A stretch of DNA of 64,000 nt, from the NCBI RefSeq assembly GCF_000526215.1, contig NZ_JAFQ01000004.1:8246001-8310000 (forward strand). The letters are read 5' to 3'. The position numbers and the translations under genes are program-made. The stretch's first letter is position 1. Each line of letters opens with the position of its first letter. This DNA comes from Nocardia sp. BMG51109 (GTDB taxonomy: Bacteria; Actinomycetota; Actinomycetes; Mycobacteriales; Mycobacteriaceae). Of this stretch, positions 1-8,983 are shown piece after piece. Under the pieces are notes generated by a model. That model was not told where the DNA came from. It saw nothing but the letters and a program-made list of their open reading frames with translations, and ran no database searches.

Positions 1-4
1 CGGA

Positions 5-445
5 TCAGTTCGATCCGGTCGCGATCCGTCTCTCGAGCCTTCCGGCACTGCTGTCTATGATTCGGCGGGCGATGATTCGCCCGGCCACATTGGCCGATCG
101 GGCCAGCAGGCCCTCTCGGACGGGATAGCTGATTCGCACCGCCACGCGGCAGGAATCGGCACGTACCGGCTCGAAGTCGACGTCGACCCGAGCATCGTGT
201 CCGCTGGTCTCCACCAGACCTATCGATGTGTCGCGTATCCAGGATTCGGTCGCGAGCGTGACCTGATGTTTGACGGCTCCGATCGACATCTCCAGAGTGA
301 AACCCTCGGGGAGATCCTCGTGCCGCTGATATCCGGACACCCCGGCCACCCATTCGGGAATCTTCTCGTAATCGAAGACGTAGTCGAAGACGACATGTAC
401 CGGAGCCGGCACGATTCGGGAAACCGAGACGACATCACTGGGCAT
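5..445 (-). CDS. SRPBCC-family protein (polyketide cyclase/START-like fold)
   Basis: A 146-residue protein starting at the ATG at 445, which overlaps the 3' end of the upstream transporter gene by 11 bases, so the two are probably translationally coupled. A longer upstream start exists, but it would add about 15 basic residues lying entirely inside the transporter gene. The N-terminal pattern of Val-Ser-Arg followed by Ile-Val-Pro-Ala-Pro and a Val-Phe-Asp-Tyr-Val segment is typical of the SRPBCC helix-grip fold, which binds lipids or other hydrophobic ligands in a deep pocket. No signal peptide or membrane segment is visible, so it should be cytosolic. A role in handling the lipid moved by the neighbouring MMPL transporter is plausible from context only. 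The ligand is unknown. Confidence 0.75.
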   Translation of the reverse strand: MPSDVVSVSRIVPAPVHVVFDYVFDYEKIPEWVAGVSGYQRHEDLPEGFTLEMSIGAVKHQVTLATESWIRDTSIGLVETSGHDARVDVDFEPVRADSCRVAVRISYPVREGLLARSANVAGRIIARRIIDSSAGRLERRIATGSN

Positions 446-2675
446 GCGATTCCCTTTCCGGTTCCGGCGTGCCGGCCGGTTCCACGGCATCGGCCCGCTC
501 CGCCGGCACCCGGCTGCCCTGCCGGCGTTTCCCGAACGGCGACCACCAGTTGGCCTCGCCCATCAGGACGACCAGCGCGGGCACCAGGATCATCCGCACC
601 AGCGTGGCGTCGACCAGGATCGCGACGACCATTCCGAGGCCGACCAGTTTCACGATCGACAGCCCGGACGCCGCGGCGGCGCCGGTGACGATGACCAGCA
701 ACGCCGCCGCCGCGGTCACCACCCGCCCGGTCCCGGCGACGCCCTGGATGACCGCGTTCCGGGTGTCGGCGCCGGCCTCGCGGGCCTCCAGCATCCGCGC
801 GAGCAGGAACACCTCGTAGTCGGTGGACAGGCCGAAGACGGTGGCCACGACGATCACCACGCCCGCGACCGGTAGCGGCCCCGGCGTGATGCCGAACAGG
901 TCCGCCGCATGCCCGCCCTGGAATATCCAGGTCACCACGCCGAGGCTGGCCGCCAGGCTGAGCGCGGCCATCACGACCGCCTTCACCGGCAGCAGGACCG
1001 ACCGGAAGGCGAGGAACATCAGCACCAGGATCGCCGCGAGCATCGCCAGCGCCATCTTGGGGAAGTTCGTCACGATCGCGCGATAGCTGTCGGCGTTGAC
1101 GGCGTTCTCGCCACCGACCAGAACGGTCGAATCCGGCGGCGGCGGAAGCGATCTGAGCCGTTCCACCGTGTCCAGGGCCGGGGTGGTGAAGTCCGTGTCG
1201 GTGAGCACCACATGGACGATCGCGAAGTCCCGGCCCCGATCGGTGGCCAGCGCGAAGCGCACTCCGTCGGTGACACCGGCGCGCGCTATGAGGTCGTCCA
1301 CCGCGATCTCGCTCGGCGGTCCGCCGTCGGCGCCGCGGACGACGAGATCCGCTCCGTTGGTGGCGTTCGGGAACTTCTGCACGATCATTTCCTGCGCCAG
1401 GCGGGCGGGATTGTCGGCGGGCAGTCCCGAACTGTCCAGATTCGCCATCCGCACACCGGACACCGGCAGCGTGAACAGCAGCAGGATCGCGATGACCCCC
1501 GTCGCGAGCAGGATCGGCCTGCGTGTCGTCGCCGTGGCGAATCGTTCCCAGAATCTCCGCGACCGGTCCTCGCCGGACCGCACCCGGCCGCGCTGCAGGC
1601 TCAGCGCATCGATCCGATGCCCGAGCACGGCCAGCGCGGCCGGCACGACGGTCACCGACAGGCAGGCGGAGACGGCGACCGCCGACATCGCCCCGAACCC
1701 CAGCGACCGCATCGCGGACACCGGAAAGACCAGCATTCCGAGAAATGCGCACACCAGTATCGATCCGGAGAACAGCACGGTACGGCTCGCCGTCGCCGTC
1801 GTCACCCGGACGGCCCGCGCGACATCGCCGGATCTCGATAATTCCTCGCGGAATCGGCTGACCGTCAACAGCCCGTAGTCGATGGCCATGCCCAGGCCGA
1901 TGATCGACGCGGTATTAACCGCAAATGAACTTACATCGGTAAATTCGGAGAGCACCCGCAGGAACGCCAGCGAGGCGACGATCGTCAGAACTCCGATGAT
2001 CACCGGAATACATGCCGCCACGACGCTTCCGAAGATCAATATCAGCACCAGTAATGTCAGCGGCAGCGCGATGATTTCGACCCGGGCCAGATCGTTTTTC
2101 GACTCGGTGTTGTAGGCGTCGGTCACGGCGCTGTATCCGGAGAACGAGGTGTCGATTCCCGGCACGACGAGCGTATCGCGCAGTTTCTGGAAACTCTGCA
2201 GCCGCGTGGTGTCGTCACCGGCGAGGCTGAGTACCGCCAGCCCCTCGCGATTACCGGAGACGAAGGCGGGCCGCCGCGTCGCGTCGGCGGTCAGGAACGA
2301 CTCGACCGGGCGCGCCAGCAGATCGCGGTCGACCGACTCCAGCCGCGCCCCGATCTCGGGCGCGACATCGGCCAGGGTCCGCCCGTCGGAGACCGAGTAG
2401 TGCACCACGACATCGGGCGTTCGCCTGCCCAGTTCCGAACCGACCAGATCGTCCGCGGCGCTGGACTGGCTGCCCGGCACCGTGTAGCCGGCCAGGTTCA
2501 GGCGGTCGAACACCCCGGCCCCCCAGGCACCGGCCAGCAATGCCACCAGCACGCCGACGACGACAACGGAATATCGGCGCGCCACCAGGAAGTCGGCCCA
2601 CCGCCGCGCCGGCCCTCGGCCCGCGAATGTGGTTCGGAAATCGAATTGCAGCATCCTCGGATGCCCCCAATCCAT
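435..2675 (-). CDS. MMPL-family RND lipid transporter
   Basis: About 746 residues from the ATG at 2675, which is preceded by a GGGGCGG stretch at suitable spacing. Another ATG at 2654 would remove 7 residues, and longer starts lack support. The protein has the RND layout: one N-terminal membrane helix, an extracytoplasmic domain, a block of five helices, then the same pattern repeated. The tandem MMPL domains contain the conserved inner-membrane Asp-Tyr motifs (AIDYGL in the first half, LSTDYEV in the second). MmpL proteins in mycolic-acid bacteria export lipids and glycolipids across the inner membrane using proton flow. The length is shorter than the roughly 950-residue mycobacterial MmpLs and similar to the TMM exporter class. 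The substrate is unknown. It is coupled to the downstream SRPBCC gene. Confidence 0.88.
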   Translation of the reverse strand: MDWGHPRMLQFDFRTTFAGRGPARRWADFLVARRYSVVVVGVLVALLAGAWGAGVFDRLNLAGYTVPGSQSSAADDLVGSELGRRTPDVVVHYSVSDGRTLADVAPEIGARLESVDRDLLARPVESFLTADATRRPAFVSGNREGLAVLSLAGDDTTRLQSFQKLRDTLVVPGIDTSFSGYSAVTDAYNTESKNDLARVEIIALPLTLLVLILIFGSVVAACIPVIIGVLTIVASLAFLRVLSEFTDVSSFAVNTASIIGLGMAIDYGLLTVSRFREELSRSGDVARAVRVTTATASRTVLFSGSILVCAFLGMLVFPVSAMRSLGFGAMSAVAVSACLSVTVVPAALAVLGHRIDALSLQRGRVRSGEDRSRRFWERFATATTRRPILLATGVIAILLLFTLPVSGVRMANLDSSGLPADNPARLAQEMIVQKFPNATNGADLVVRGADGGPPSEIAVDDLIARAGVTDGVRFALATDRGRDFAIVHVVLTDTDFTTPALDTVERLRSLPPPPDSTVLVGGENAVNADSYRAIVTNFPKMALAMLAAILVLMFLAFRSVLLPVKAVVMAALSLAASLGVVTWIFQGGHAADLFGITPGPLPVAGVVIVVATVFGLSTDYEVFLLARMLEAREAGADTRNAVIQGVAGTGRVVTAAAALLVIVTGAAAASGLSIVKLVGLGMVVAILVDATLVRMILVPALVVLMGEANWWSPFGKRRQGSRVPAERADAVEPAGTPEPERESHAQ

Positions 2676-3192
2676 CAGTCGTCCGCCCCGTACCGTCCAC
2701 TTCGACTCGGGAGAGAAATGAAACATGGTCGGCATCGTCGCCTGGTGTCCGACAGGCCCCCTTGGACTACCGAACGGTAACATTCGGTAACATTACCTGC
2801 AACGGTATTGCCGGTCGAACCCCTAGAATATAAATTCCACCCGGTATATAACCCGGAACACATGCTACGGGATAGCCCGGACAATGTCTGCAACAGACAT
2901 TCGGCGACCACAGTAGAGGCAACCACACCCGGCGTGACCAAAAAATCTTGGGCACCGGCGCTCATCGAATTTGGCCATTCTGTCAAATTTACGAATGCCC
3001 ACGGTAATTGTCCGGGAACGGCCAGAATCACAATTTCCGCGACCGTAATTCGACCACACGGCATCCGGCGTCGAGGTTGGCTACGAGGGCGCCGGTCCGG
3101 CCTACCGTGTCCGCACGACGACGCCGCACACAACGCGCGTGGGCGGGCGACTCGGGAAGCAGAGACCGACAGCTCGGCGAAGGAGTACAACC
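2676..3192. promoter_or_regulatory. Divergent intergenic region with an operator-like inverted repeat
   Basis: About 517 bases between the divergent MMPL and 3-hydroxyacyl-CoA dehydrogenase genes. It is clearly more AT-rich than its neighbours. At 2768-2779 there is an inverted repeat TACCG-AA-CGGTA, followed at once by two direct copies of CGGTAACATT (2775-2794) and another TTACC. This clustering of short palindromic and direct repeats close to the MMPL start resembles a TetR-type operator, but no regulator gene is visible nearby. No protein-coding signal was seen in the rest of the stretch. Confidence 0.4.
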
Positions 3193-4068
3193 GTGCACAT
3201 CGAACATATCGGCGTCGTGGGTTCCGGGACGATGGGCGGCGGAATCGCGGAGGTGGCCTGCCGCAGCGGGTACGGCGTGGTGATCCGCAGCCGGACCCGG
3301 CGCGCCGCCGACCACCTGCTGACCCGGCTGGACCGCTCACTGGACAAACAGGTCGCCGCGGGCCGGCTCACCCGCTCCGAATACGACACCGCACTCGGCC
3401 GCGTCTCGGCGGTCACCGATCTGGACGAACTCGCGAGCTGCGACCTGGTGATCGAGGCGGTGGTCGAGGACCTGGAGGTGAAGCGGGAACTGTTCGGCAC
3501 ACTCGGCGAGATCTGCGATACCGCAGCCGTTCTCGCGACCAACACCTCCTCGCTCTCGGTCGCCGACATCGCCGCCGCGAGCGGGCGCGCCGCGAACGTG
3601 TGCGGGATCCACTTCTTCAACCCGGTGCCGCGCATGGGGCTGGTCGAGATCGTCCGCGCCGCCGACAGCAGCGACGAAACCATCTCGGCGGCAAAGACAT
3701 TCGCCGAATCCTGCGGGAAGGTCCCGATCGACGTGCGCGACCGGACCGGCTTCGTGGTGAACGCGCTGCTGTTCCCCTACCTGAACGCGGCGGTGCGGCT
3801 GCTCGAACACGGCGTGGCCGGCCGGGACGAGATCGACGCGGCCATGCGGGAGGGCGCCGGATTCCCGATGGGCCCGTTCCAGCTGCTGGATCTCGTCGGC
3901 CTCGACGTCAGCGTCGCCATCCTCGACGCACTGCACACCGACCGGCCGGAGACCGTGCACTCCCCCGCGGGCACCCTGCGCCGCCTCGCCGACTGCGGGT
4001 ATCAGGGCCGCAAGAACGGCCGGGGCTTCTACGACTACGCCGAACAAGAGGCCGAACAGAAGGCCTGA
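3193..4068 (+). CDS. fadB2: 3-hydroxyacyl-CoA (3-hydroxybutyryl-CoA) dehydrogenase
   Basis: A 291-residue NAD-dependent dehydrogenase that oxidises (S)-3-hydroxyacyl-CoA to 3-oxoacyl-CoA, or runs in reverse, in the cytosol. The GTG start at 3193 follows AAGGAG with 8-base spacing; the in-frame ATG at 3139 has no such site. The N-terminal Rossmann fold shows GVVGSGTMGGGIA. The family signature HFFNPVPRMGLVEI carries the catalytic His, and the C-terminal dimerisation domain includes a GFVVNALLFPY helix and a GYQGRKNGRGFYDY tail. The length matches single-domain HBDH/FadB2 proteins, not the fused multifunctional FadB. It is transcribed away from the MMPL gene and converges on the esterase gene with only 7 bases between stop codons. 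The symbol follows the mycobacterial orthologue and is used by family resemblance. Confidence 0.9.
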   Translation: MHIEHIGVVGSGTMGGGIAEVACRSGYGVVIRSRTRRAADHLLTRLDRSLDKQVAAGRLTRSEYDTALGRVSAVTDLDELASCDLVIEAVVEDLEVKRELFGTLGEICDTAAVLATNTSSLSVADIAAASGRAANVCGIHFFNPVPRMGLVEIVRAADSSDETISAAKTFAESCGKVPIDVRDRTGFVVNALLFPYLNAAVRLLEHGVAGRDEIDAAMREGAGFPMGPFQLLDLVGLDVSVAILDALHTDRPETVHSPAGTLRRLADCGYQGRKNGRGFYDYAEQEAEQKA

Positions 4069-4075
4069 GCGCGTC

Positions 4076-5143
4076 CTACAACCCCATCCCCGCCGCGAGC
4101 ACCGGCCAGGACCGCTCGAACGCGTCCTGCCAATAGCCCCAGGAATGCGTACCGTTCGGGGTGAAGTCGTAGGTCGCGGGAATCCCCAACTGGTTCAAGC
4201 GATTCTGCAGGTTCCGGGTGCAGGCGTTGGCGCCGGCCTCGATCATGCCGCCGAGCAGCATCTGGTTGGCCAGGGTTTCCGGGCCCCGGGTGGTGCCGTA
4301 GGTCAGGAAGGGGCTGTCGACGGTGTCGTGCGGGCCGGGCAGGCCGTTGCCGGCGGAGAAGAACAGATTCACCCCGCGCAGCTTGTCGGCGTGCACGTAG
4401 GGGTCGTTGGCCGCCCACAGCGGGCTGTCGTCGGGGCCCCACATGTTCACCGGATCGCCGTGCCCCCAGACCTCCACCATCGTCTTCACCACGCGCTGCC
4501 CCAGCGGATCGCTGGTCTGCGCGCACCCGCTGTAGGAGGCCACGCTGCGGTACAGGCCCGGCTTTCCGATCGCCAGCGCCAGCACCGAATCGCCCGCCAT
4601 GGACAGCCCGGCGATCGCGTTGCGCCCATCGGCGCCCAATGCCGCATCGATCAGCGGCGGAAGTTCCTCCGTGAGAAAGGTCGTCCACTTGTTACGGCCG
4701 AGCACGGGATCGTCGGCGACCCAGTCGGTGTACAGGCTCCAGGCGCCGCCGATCGGCTGCACGACATTGGCGTCCTTGTCCCCCAGGAACTTCGGCACGG
4801 CGGTCATGGAGCTCCAGGTGTCGAGGTCCTCGCCACCACCGGAACCGTTGAGCAGGTAGAGAACCGGGCGCGGCACGGCGGTGTCGGCCGGGCGCTGCAC
4901 CTCGACGGTGATCGGTTTGTCCATCGCCGCCGAGTACACCGACAGCGTCAGGTGACGATCGTCGCGGACGGCGGAACTCGCGATCCGCGAGCCGTCGGCG
5001 GTGACCGGCGAGTCCAGTAACCGGCCGGTGGCGATGATCGGATCGACCGATCCGGCGGCCGATCCCGGACCCGCACCGACCGTGACCGACAGCGCGGCGA
5101 CGACCGCCAGAGCGGCGGCCCCTCTCGCTTTCCGTGGCGCCAC
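4076..5143 (-). CDS. Secreted esterase, mycolyltransferase (antigen 85-like) family
   Basis: A 355-residue exported alpha/beta hydrolase. The GTG at 5143 is chosen because GGGGAG lies 8 bases upstream and the protein then opens with a standard signal peptide: basic n-region, an Ala/Val-rich hydrophobic core and a likely cleavage near GSAAGS. The nucleophile elbow is GLSMAGDS, and the catalytic His is likely in GTHSWGYW at the C-terminus. The region after the signal peptide (TVEVQRP, then LLNGSGGGEDLDTW) is the pattern of the Fbp/antigen 85 and corynebacterial mycolyltransferase family, which transfers mycolic acids onto trehalose or arabinogalactan outside the membrane. Presence of this family supports a mycolata host. 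The acceptor is unknown, and a simple carboxylesterase is possible. Confidence 0.82.
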   Translation of the reverse strand: MAPRKARGAAALAVVAALSVTVGAGPGSAAGSVDPIIATGRLLDSPVTADGSRIASSAVRDDRHLTLSVYSAAMDKPITVEVQRPADTAVPRPVLYLLNGSGGGEDLDTWSSMTAVPKFLGDKDANVVQPIGGAWSLYTDWVADDPVLGRNKWTTFLTEELPPLIDAALGADGRNAIAGLSMAGDSVLALAIGKPGLYRSVASYSGCAQTSDPLGQRVVKTMVEVWGHGDPVNMWGPDDSPLWAANDPYVHADKLRGVNLFFSAGNGLPGPHDTVDSPFLTYGTTRGPETLANQMLLGGMIEAGANACTRNLQNRLNQLGIPATYDFTPNGTHSWGYWQDAFERSWPVLAAGMGL

Positions 5144-5327
5144 AGCGAATTCTCCCCAAGCTCGAGACAACGCCCATCAAGCTACCGCCCCACCGATAAC
5201 GAGGCGGTCGCGGTACCCTTACCCGCCATGACCACCGTTCCGCCGCCCGTGCGCGGCGGAATGCGGCTCCGACACAGGCAACGATGCGACGGCGCGTTCC
5301 ACGAACCGCGCGGAGGAGACGCTCGCC

Positions 5328-6188
5328 ATGGCAGGCAAGAGAACGGTGCTGACGGTCCAGCTCAGACGGCTGGCCGCACTGCTGTACGAGATGCGGGAGA
5401 ACGCCGCGGTCAGCAAGGAGGAGGTCAGCGCCCGGACCGGGATCAACGTCACCACGCTGTACCGGATCGAGACCGCCCAGGCCCGCCCGCAGCGCCGCAC
5501 CCTGATGGCGATGCTCGAGCTGTACGGCATCGAGGAACCGCAGCGGTCCGATGCCCTGCAGTTACTGCAGGAGGCGCAGAAACCCGGCATGTCGCGCTCG
5601 TTCGAGGCGGCGGTGTCGGAGGTGTACGCCGCGTACATCAATTTCGAGAACGAGGCGCTGTCGGCCCGGCTGTTCCAGACCTCGTTCATCCCCGGCCTGT
5701 TACAGACCGAGCAGTATGCGTGGGCGGTGCTGGACACCGCGATGCCCAAGGTGGAGACGGCGGTCATCGAGCAGCGCCTGCGCGCCCGCTTCGAACGCGC
5801 CAAGGTGCTCACCAAGGAGGAGCCGCTGGAGCTGTGGGTGGTGCTCGACGAGGCGGCGCTGCGGCGGGTGGTCGGCGGCCGGGAGGTGATGCGCGGGCAG
5901 TTGCTGCGGCTGATGGAGGAGGCGGAGAAGCGCAACGTCATCCTGCAGGTGCTGCCGTTCGACGCGGGCGCCCATCCGGCCATGGTCGGCTCGTTCGTGC
6001 TGCTGGACTTCCACGATCCGGCCGATCCCGAACTGGTGTACGTCGAGGGCATCGCCGGTGACGACATCGTGGAGGGCCACAACGAGATTCGCCGCTTCGG
6101 CGTGATGTTCGACCAGTTGCGCGCGATGGCGCTGAGCCCGCGCGATTCGACCACACTGATCGCCCGGCTGTCCGACGAGCTGAGGTAG
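5328..6188 (+). CDS. XRE-type regulator with DUF5753 domain
   Basis: A 286-residue DNA-binding protein. The ATG at 5328 follows GGAGGAG at 5311-5317. Residues about 5-65 form a Cro/cI helix-turn-helix (VSKEEVSARTGINVTTLYRI). The remainder is the DUF5753 ligand or partner domain common in actinomycetes, recognisable by FIPGLLQTEQYAWAVL, the basic helix RLRARFERAKVL and the C-terminal VYVEGIAGDDIVE. Proteins of this kind are often paired with a small DUF397 protein. No DUF397 gene was found next to it, and the following genes run on the opposite strand with one base between stop codons. The target genes are unknown. Confidence 0.88.
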   Translation: MAGKRTVLTVQLRRLAALLYEMRENAAVSKEEVSARTGINVTTLYRIETAQARPQRRTLMAMLELYGIEEPQRSDALQLLQEAQKPGMSRSFEAAVSEVYAAYINFENEALSARLFQTSFIPGLLQTEQYAWAVLDTAMPKVETAVIEQRLRARFERAKVLTKEEPLELWVVLDEAALRRVVGGREVMRGQLLRLMEEAEKRNVILQVLPFDAGAHPAMVGSFVLLDFHDPADPELVYVEGIAGDDIVEGHNEIRRFGVMFDQLRAMALSPRDSTTLIARLSDELR

Positions 6189-6189
6189 C

Positions 6190-7032
6190 TCAGCGCCGGC
6201 TGGCCCGCCGGTAGCCGAGCACGGCGGGGACGCCGAACACCACCATCGCGCCGGCCGACCACGCGAGGGTCGCCAGCAGCGGCACCCGCACCGGCCCGCC
6301 CAGCGACAGCCCGCGCATCGCATCCACGGCATACGACATCGGCTGATGCGCCACAATCGGTTTCGCCCACGCCGGATAGGCGGCCAGCGGCACGAAGCCG
6401 GTGGAGAAGAACATCAGCAGCGAGGACCCCAGCGAAATCGCCTCCACCACAGCGGATTTCGCCGAATAGCAGGCCACCGCGGTGACCAGCGTCGCGAAAC
6501 CGAACCCGTACAGCAGCGGCACGCCCACCAGCGCGACCGCGGCCGCGATACCCTGCCGGAAGCGGAATCCCAGCAGCATCCCGACCGCGAACAGCACCAG
6601 CGTGCAGGCCAGGATGCGCACGCCCTCCGCGAGAACGCGCGCCAGCAGCCCCGACGCCCGGTGCACCGGCAGCACCCAGAACCGCGCGAGCAGCCCGTCG
6701 TCGCGCTCGCGACCCAGCGTGATCGCGCCGGCCAGCGATCCCGACATCACCGATACCAGCGTCACCATCGGCACCGAGCCGTACAGCGCACTGGCTCCCG
6801 AGAAAGCCGAGATCTGTTTCCCCAGAACAGTATTCAGCATGATCAACAGCAACGCCGGGAACAGCAGCGACTGCGCCAGCGTCAACGGGTCACGGCGCCA
6901 GCGCAACAGCAGCCGGCGGGTCTGGATCACGGTCTGCGGCAGCAGAAGTCGCCACGTCTCGGTGGCGAACGGAACGACCGGTAGCTCGGTGGCCGGCCGC
7001 GACACCGCGGTCGCCTCGCCCGCCGCGTTCAT
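6190..7032 (-). CDS. ABC-2 type transporter permease (second of pair)
   Basis: A 280-residue integral membrane protein starting at the ATG at 7032, which overlaps the stop of the preceding permease gene as ATGA. It has about six membrane helices and the ABC-2 domain pattern: a cytoplasmic N-terminus, a RRLLLRWRRDPLTL amphipathic stretch, then hydrophobic segments around LLFPALLLIML and the conserved GRERDDG loop. The C-terminal MSYAVDAMRGLSLGG is typical of DrrB/DrrC-like permeases that export lipids or drugs. It is probably a heterodimer partner of the upstream permease. No ATP-binding subunit is encoded nearby. Confidence 0.85.
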   Translation of the reverse strand: MNAAGEATAVSRPATELPVVPFATETWRLLLPQTVIQTRRLLLRWRRDPLTLAQSLLFPALLLIMLNTVLGKQISAFSGASALYGSVPMVTLVSVMSGSLAGAITLGRERDDGLLARFWVLPVHRASGLLARVLAEGVRILACTLVLFAVGMLLGFRFRQGIAAAVALVGVPLLYGFGFATLVTAVACYSAKSAVVEAISLGSSLLMFFSTGFVPLAAYPAWAKPIVAHQPMSYAVDAMRGLSLGGPVRVPLLATLAWSAGAMVVFGVPAVLGYRRASRR

Positions 7033-7859
7033 CGCCGCCGCCGCACGGCCACCAGCACCGAGCCGCCGCCGAACACGATCAGCCCCGCCGCCGCCCACCC
7101 CAGCCCGGGCCCGGCCGAGGCCCAGTTCACCGCCCCCGCCCGCCCGGAGCGATCGCCCGCCAGCACGCGCAGCGTATCGACGAACCGCGAGACCGGCTGC
7201 GCGCGGGCGAAGCCGCGGATCCAGGGCGGGAACTGGTCCGCCGGCGCGAATCCGGTGGACACCATGCCGAGGATCAGCTGCGGCAGCACCAGCGCCTGCG
7301 TCGTCGCCTCCGGACTCTTCGACAGCGCGCCCAGCAGATCGCCTGCCTGCCCCAGCATCAGCCCGAGCAGCAGCGCGAAGACGAGGAATCCGGCGGTCTG
7401 CCACCAGTTCCCGTAGAACCGGAAGCCGATCGCGTGCCCGCACACCAGCGCCGACACCAGCGAGAGCAGCACCCGGTACAGCACCGCGACGGTCCGGGCG
7501 GCCAGCGGCGCCGCGGACGGCATCGGCATCGTCGCGAAGCGGGTGTCCAGCCCGTCCCGGGCGTCGGTGGCCGACCGGAACGCCGCCGCCGTGGCGCAGA
7601 ACGACACCGCCTGCATCACGATCATCGGCATCAGGAACTGCGCATAGCTGGTCAGGCCGTGGCCCGCGAAGCCCATCACCCGGTTCAGCGGCACGTAGAA
7701 ACCGACGGTGAACACCGCCGGCGAGAGCAGGGCGGTGAGGACGTCGCCGTTCCGCAGCGACGGCCGCACCAGGCGCAGGGCCAGCACCCAGCACTGCCGC
7801 ACCGCCGAACGCCGGGGAGCCGGCGGCGCCCCGGTCCGCTCGATCACCTCGAGTGCCAT
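7029..7859 (-). CDS. ABC-2 type transporter permease (first of pair)
   Basis: A 276-residue membrane protein. The ATG at 7859 has GAGGGAG five bases upstream, a better site than the in-frame ATG at 7889. Six hydrophobic segments are visible, with the family features [15 protein letters not shown] near the N-terminus and [21 protein letters not shown] before the last helices. It resembles daunorubicin-type DrrB permeases. It overlaps the second permease gene by four bases, so they should be made together. A matching ATPase is missing from both sides, so the pair must borrow one encoded elsewhere or form an incomplete transporter. Confidence 0.85.
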   Translation of the reverse strand: MALEVIERTGAPPAPRRSAVRQCWVLALRLVRPSLRNGDVLTALLSPAVFTVGFYVPLNRVMGFAGHGLTSYAQFLMPMIVMQAVSFCATAAAFRSATDARDGLDTRFATMPMPSAAPLAARTVAVLYRVLLSLVSALVCGHAIGFRFYGNWWQTAGFLVFALLLGLMLGQAGDLLGALSKSPEATTQALVLPQLILGMVSTGFAPADQFPPWIRGFARAQPVSRFVDTLRVLAGDRSGRAGAVNWASAGPGLGWAAAGLIVFGGGSVLVAVRRRR

Positions 7860-8050
7860 CCGAACTCCCTCACCGCGCCGGCCGGTCATCTCATCTCACC
7901 AGACATATCGCGCGGAGAACCGGCGATGTTCGCCCGCACTCGCTCGGGTCGGCGTGTCCGCGAACCGGGTCCGATCCGTGTCAACCCCCGTCACGAATAT
8001 CGGCGGGAACCCACCGCATCGTCGGCACGCCCGCTAGGCTCGCGGCCACT

Positions 8051-8563
8051 ATGCTGACCGCCGTGCTCGAACCCCAGTCGCCCGTCGCCCCGCACCCCGA
8101 TATCGCTCACCTCGCCCCGCTGCTGGGCACCTGGCGCGGCACCGGGCACGGCGAGTACCCGACGATCGACTCGTTCGACTATCACGAGGAGATCAGCTTC
8201 GGCCATGTCGGCCGCCCGTTCCTCACCTACCGCCAGCGCACCCGGCACGCCGGCGACGGCCGCTCGCTGCACGCCGAGACCGGCTACCTGCGCTGCGCGG
8301 GCCCGGACCGCATCGAACTGATCCTCGCCCATCCGACCGGGATCACCGAGATCTGCGAGGGCAGCATCGACGTCGCCGACGGCGGGCTGCGGCTGGAACT
8401 GGATTCCACCCATCTCGGCCGCACCACCACCGCGAAGCTGGTGACCGCCCTCGGCCGCTCGATCCGATTGTCCGGCGACACCATCGATTACACGCTGCGC
8501 ATGGCCGCGGTCGGCGAGCCGAAGCAACACCATCTGGCGGCCAGCCTGCACCGGGCCGAATAA
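8051..8563 (+). CDS. Nitrobindin-like heme-binding protein (FABP/DUF1794 family)
   Basis: A 170-residue beta-barrel protein of the nitrobindin family. After an N-terminal extension the signature [14 protein letters not shown] gives the GxWxGxG motif that caps the barrel. [17 protein letters not shown] near the C-terminus contains the conserved His that binds heme b in characterised members, which act on nitric oxide or peroxynitrite. The length matches actinobacterial members. It is transcribed away from the ABC permeases. The ATG at 8051 is chosen because upstream codons lack family similarity; its ribosome site is weak. Confidence 0.88.
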   Translation: MLTAVLEPQSPVAPHPDIAHLAPLLGTWRGTGHGEYPTIDSFDYHEEISFGHVGRPFLTYRQRTRHAGDGRSLHAETGYLRCAGPDRIELILAHPTGITEICEGSIDVADGGLRLELDSTHLGRTTTAKLVTALGRSIRLSGDTIDYTLRMAAVGEPKQHHLAASLHRAE

Positions 8564-8737
8564 CAAAAAGGTCACCGACACGCCTGTGACCTGCGGCATG
8601 AACGCCGGGGTCTGTGCTAATGCGCACCGAGGGGTTGTCTGGAAGATTGCCCGCGTTCTACCGTTTGCGAGTCGGCGAACAGCCGGCGATCTCGGTTCGA
8701 GCCCATTGGATCTCGCTCACCCACAAGGGAGAAGACC

Positions 8738-8893
8738 ATGAAGCGTTCGATGTTGACCCTCATTACCGCGGGAATGCTCCTGGCAGGCACCGCCGTCGTG
8801 GAACTCCTCGACGGCCCCTCGGCCGGAGCCACCCCACCCGCCGGCAACCCCGTCCCGGCGGCCGCGAGCGGATCGGAGGTGCACGCGCCATAG
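8738..8893 (+). CDS. Small secreted peptide, 51 residues
   Basis: A short gene supported by AAGGGAGAAG just upstream of the ATG at 8738. The product starts with Met-Lys-Arg-Ser, followed by a hydrophobic stretch (LTLITAGMLLAGTAVV) and then a Pro/Ala-rich tail without cysteines, so it looks like a signal peptide or anchor plus about 20 exported residues. A perfect hairpin follows the stop codon within 30 bases, consistent with a self-contained transcription unit. No family is recognised and no function is proposed. It lies between the nitrobindin-like gene and the convergent penicillin-binding protein gene. Confidence 0.6.
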   Translation: MKRSMLTLITAGMLLAGTAVVELLDGPSAGATPPAGNPVPAAASGSEVHAP

Positions 8894-8921
8894 ATACGGC
8901 CGAACACGAAGACGAGCGACC

Positions 8922-8962
8922 CGGCGACCGGATGCCTCACCTGCGCAGGCATCCGGTCGCCG
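8922..8962. terminator. Strong hairpin between convergent genes
   Basis: A perfect 15-base-pair stem (CGGCGACCGGATGCC pairing with its complement) with an 11-base loop lies after the small peptide gene and before the end of the convergent penicillin-binding protein gene. There is no clear T-run on either side, as is usual in high-GC actinomycetes, so bidirectional termination is inferred from stem strength and position. Confidence 0.65.
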
Positions 8963-8983
8963 CCGTTGCGCCCGGTGCATCCG

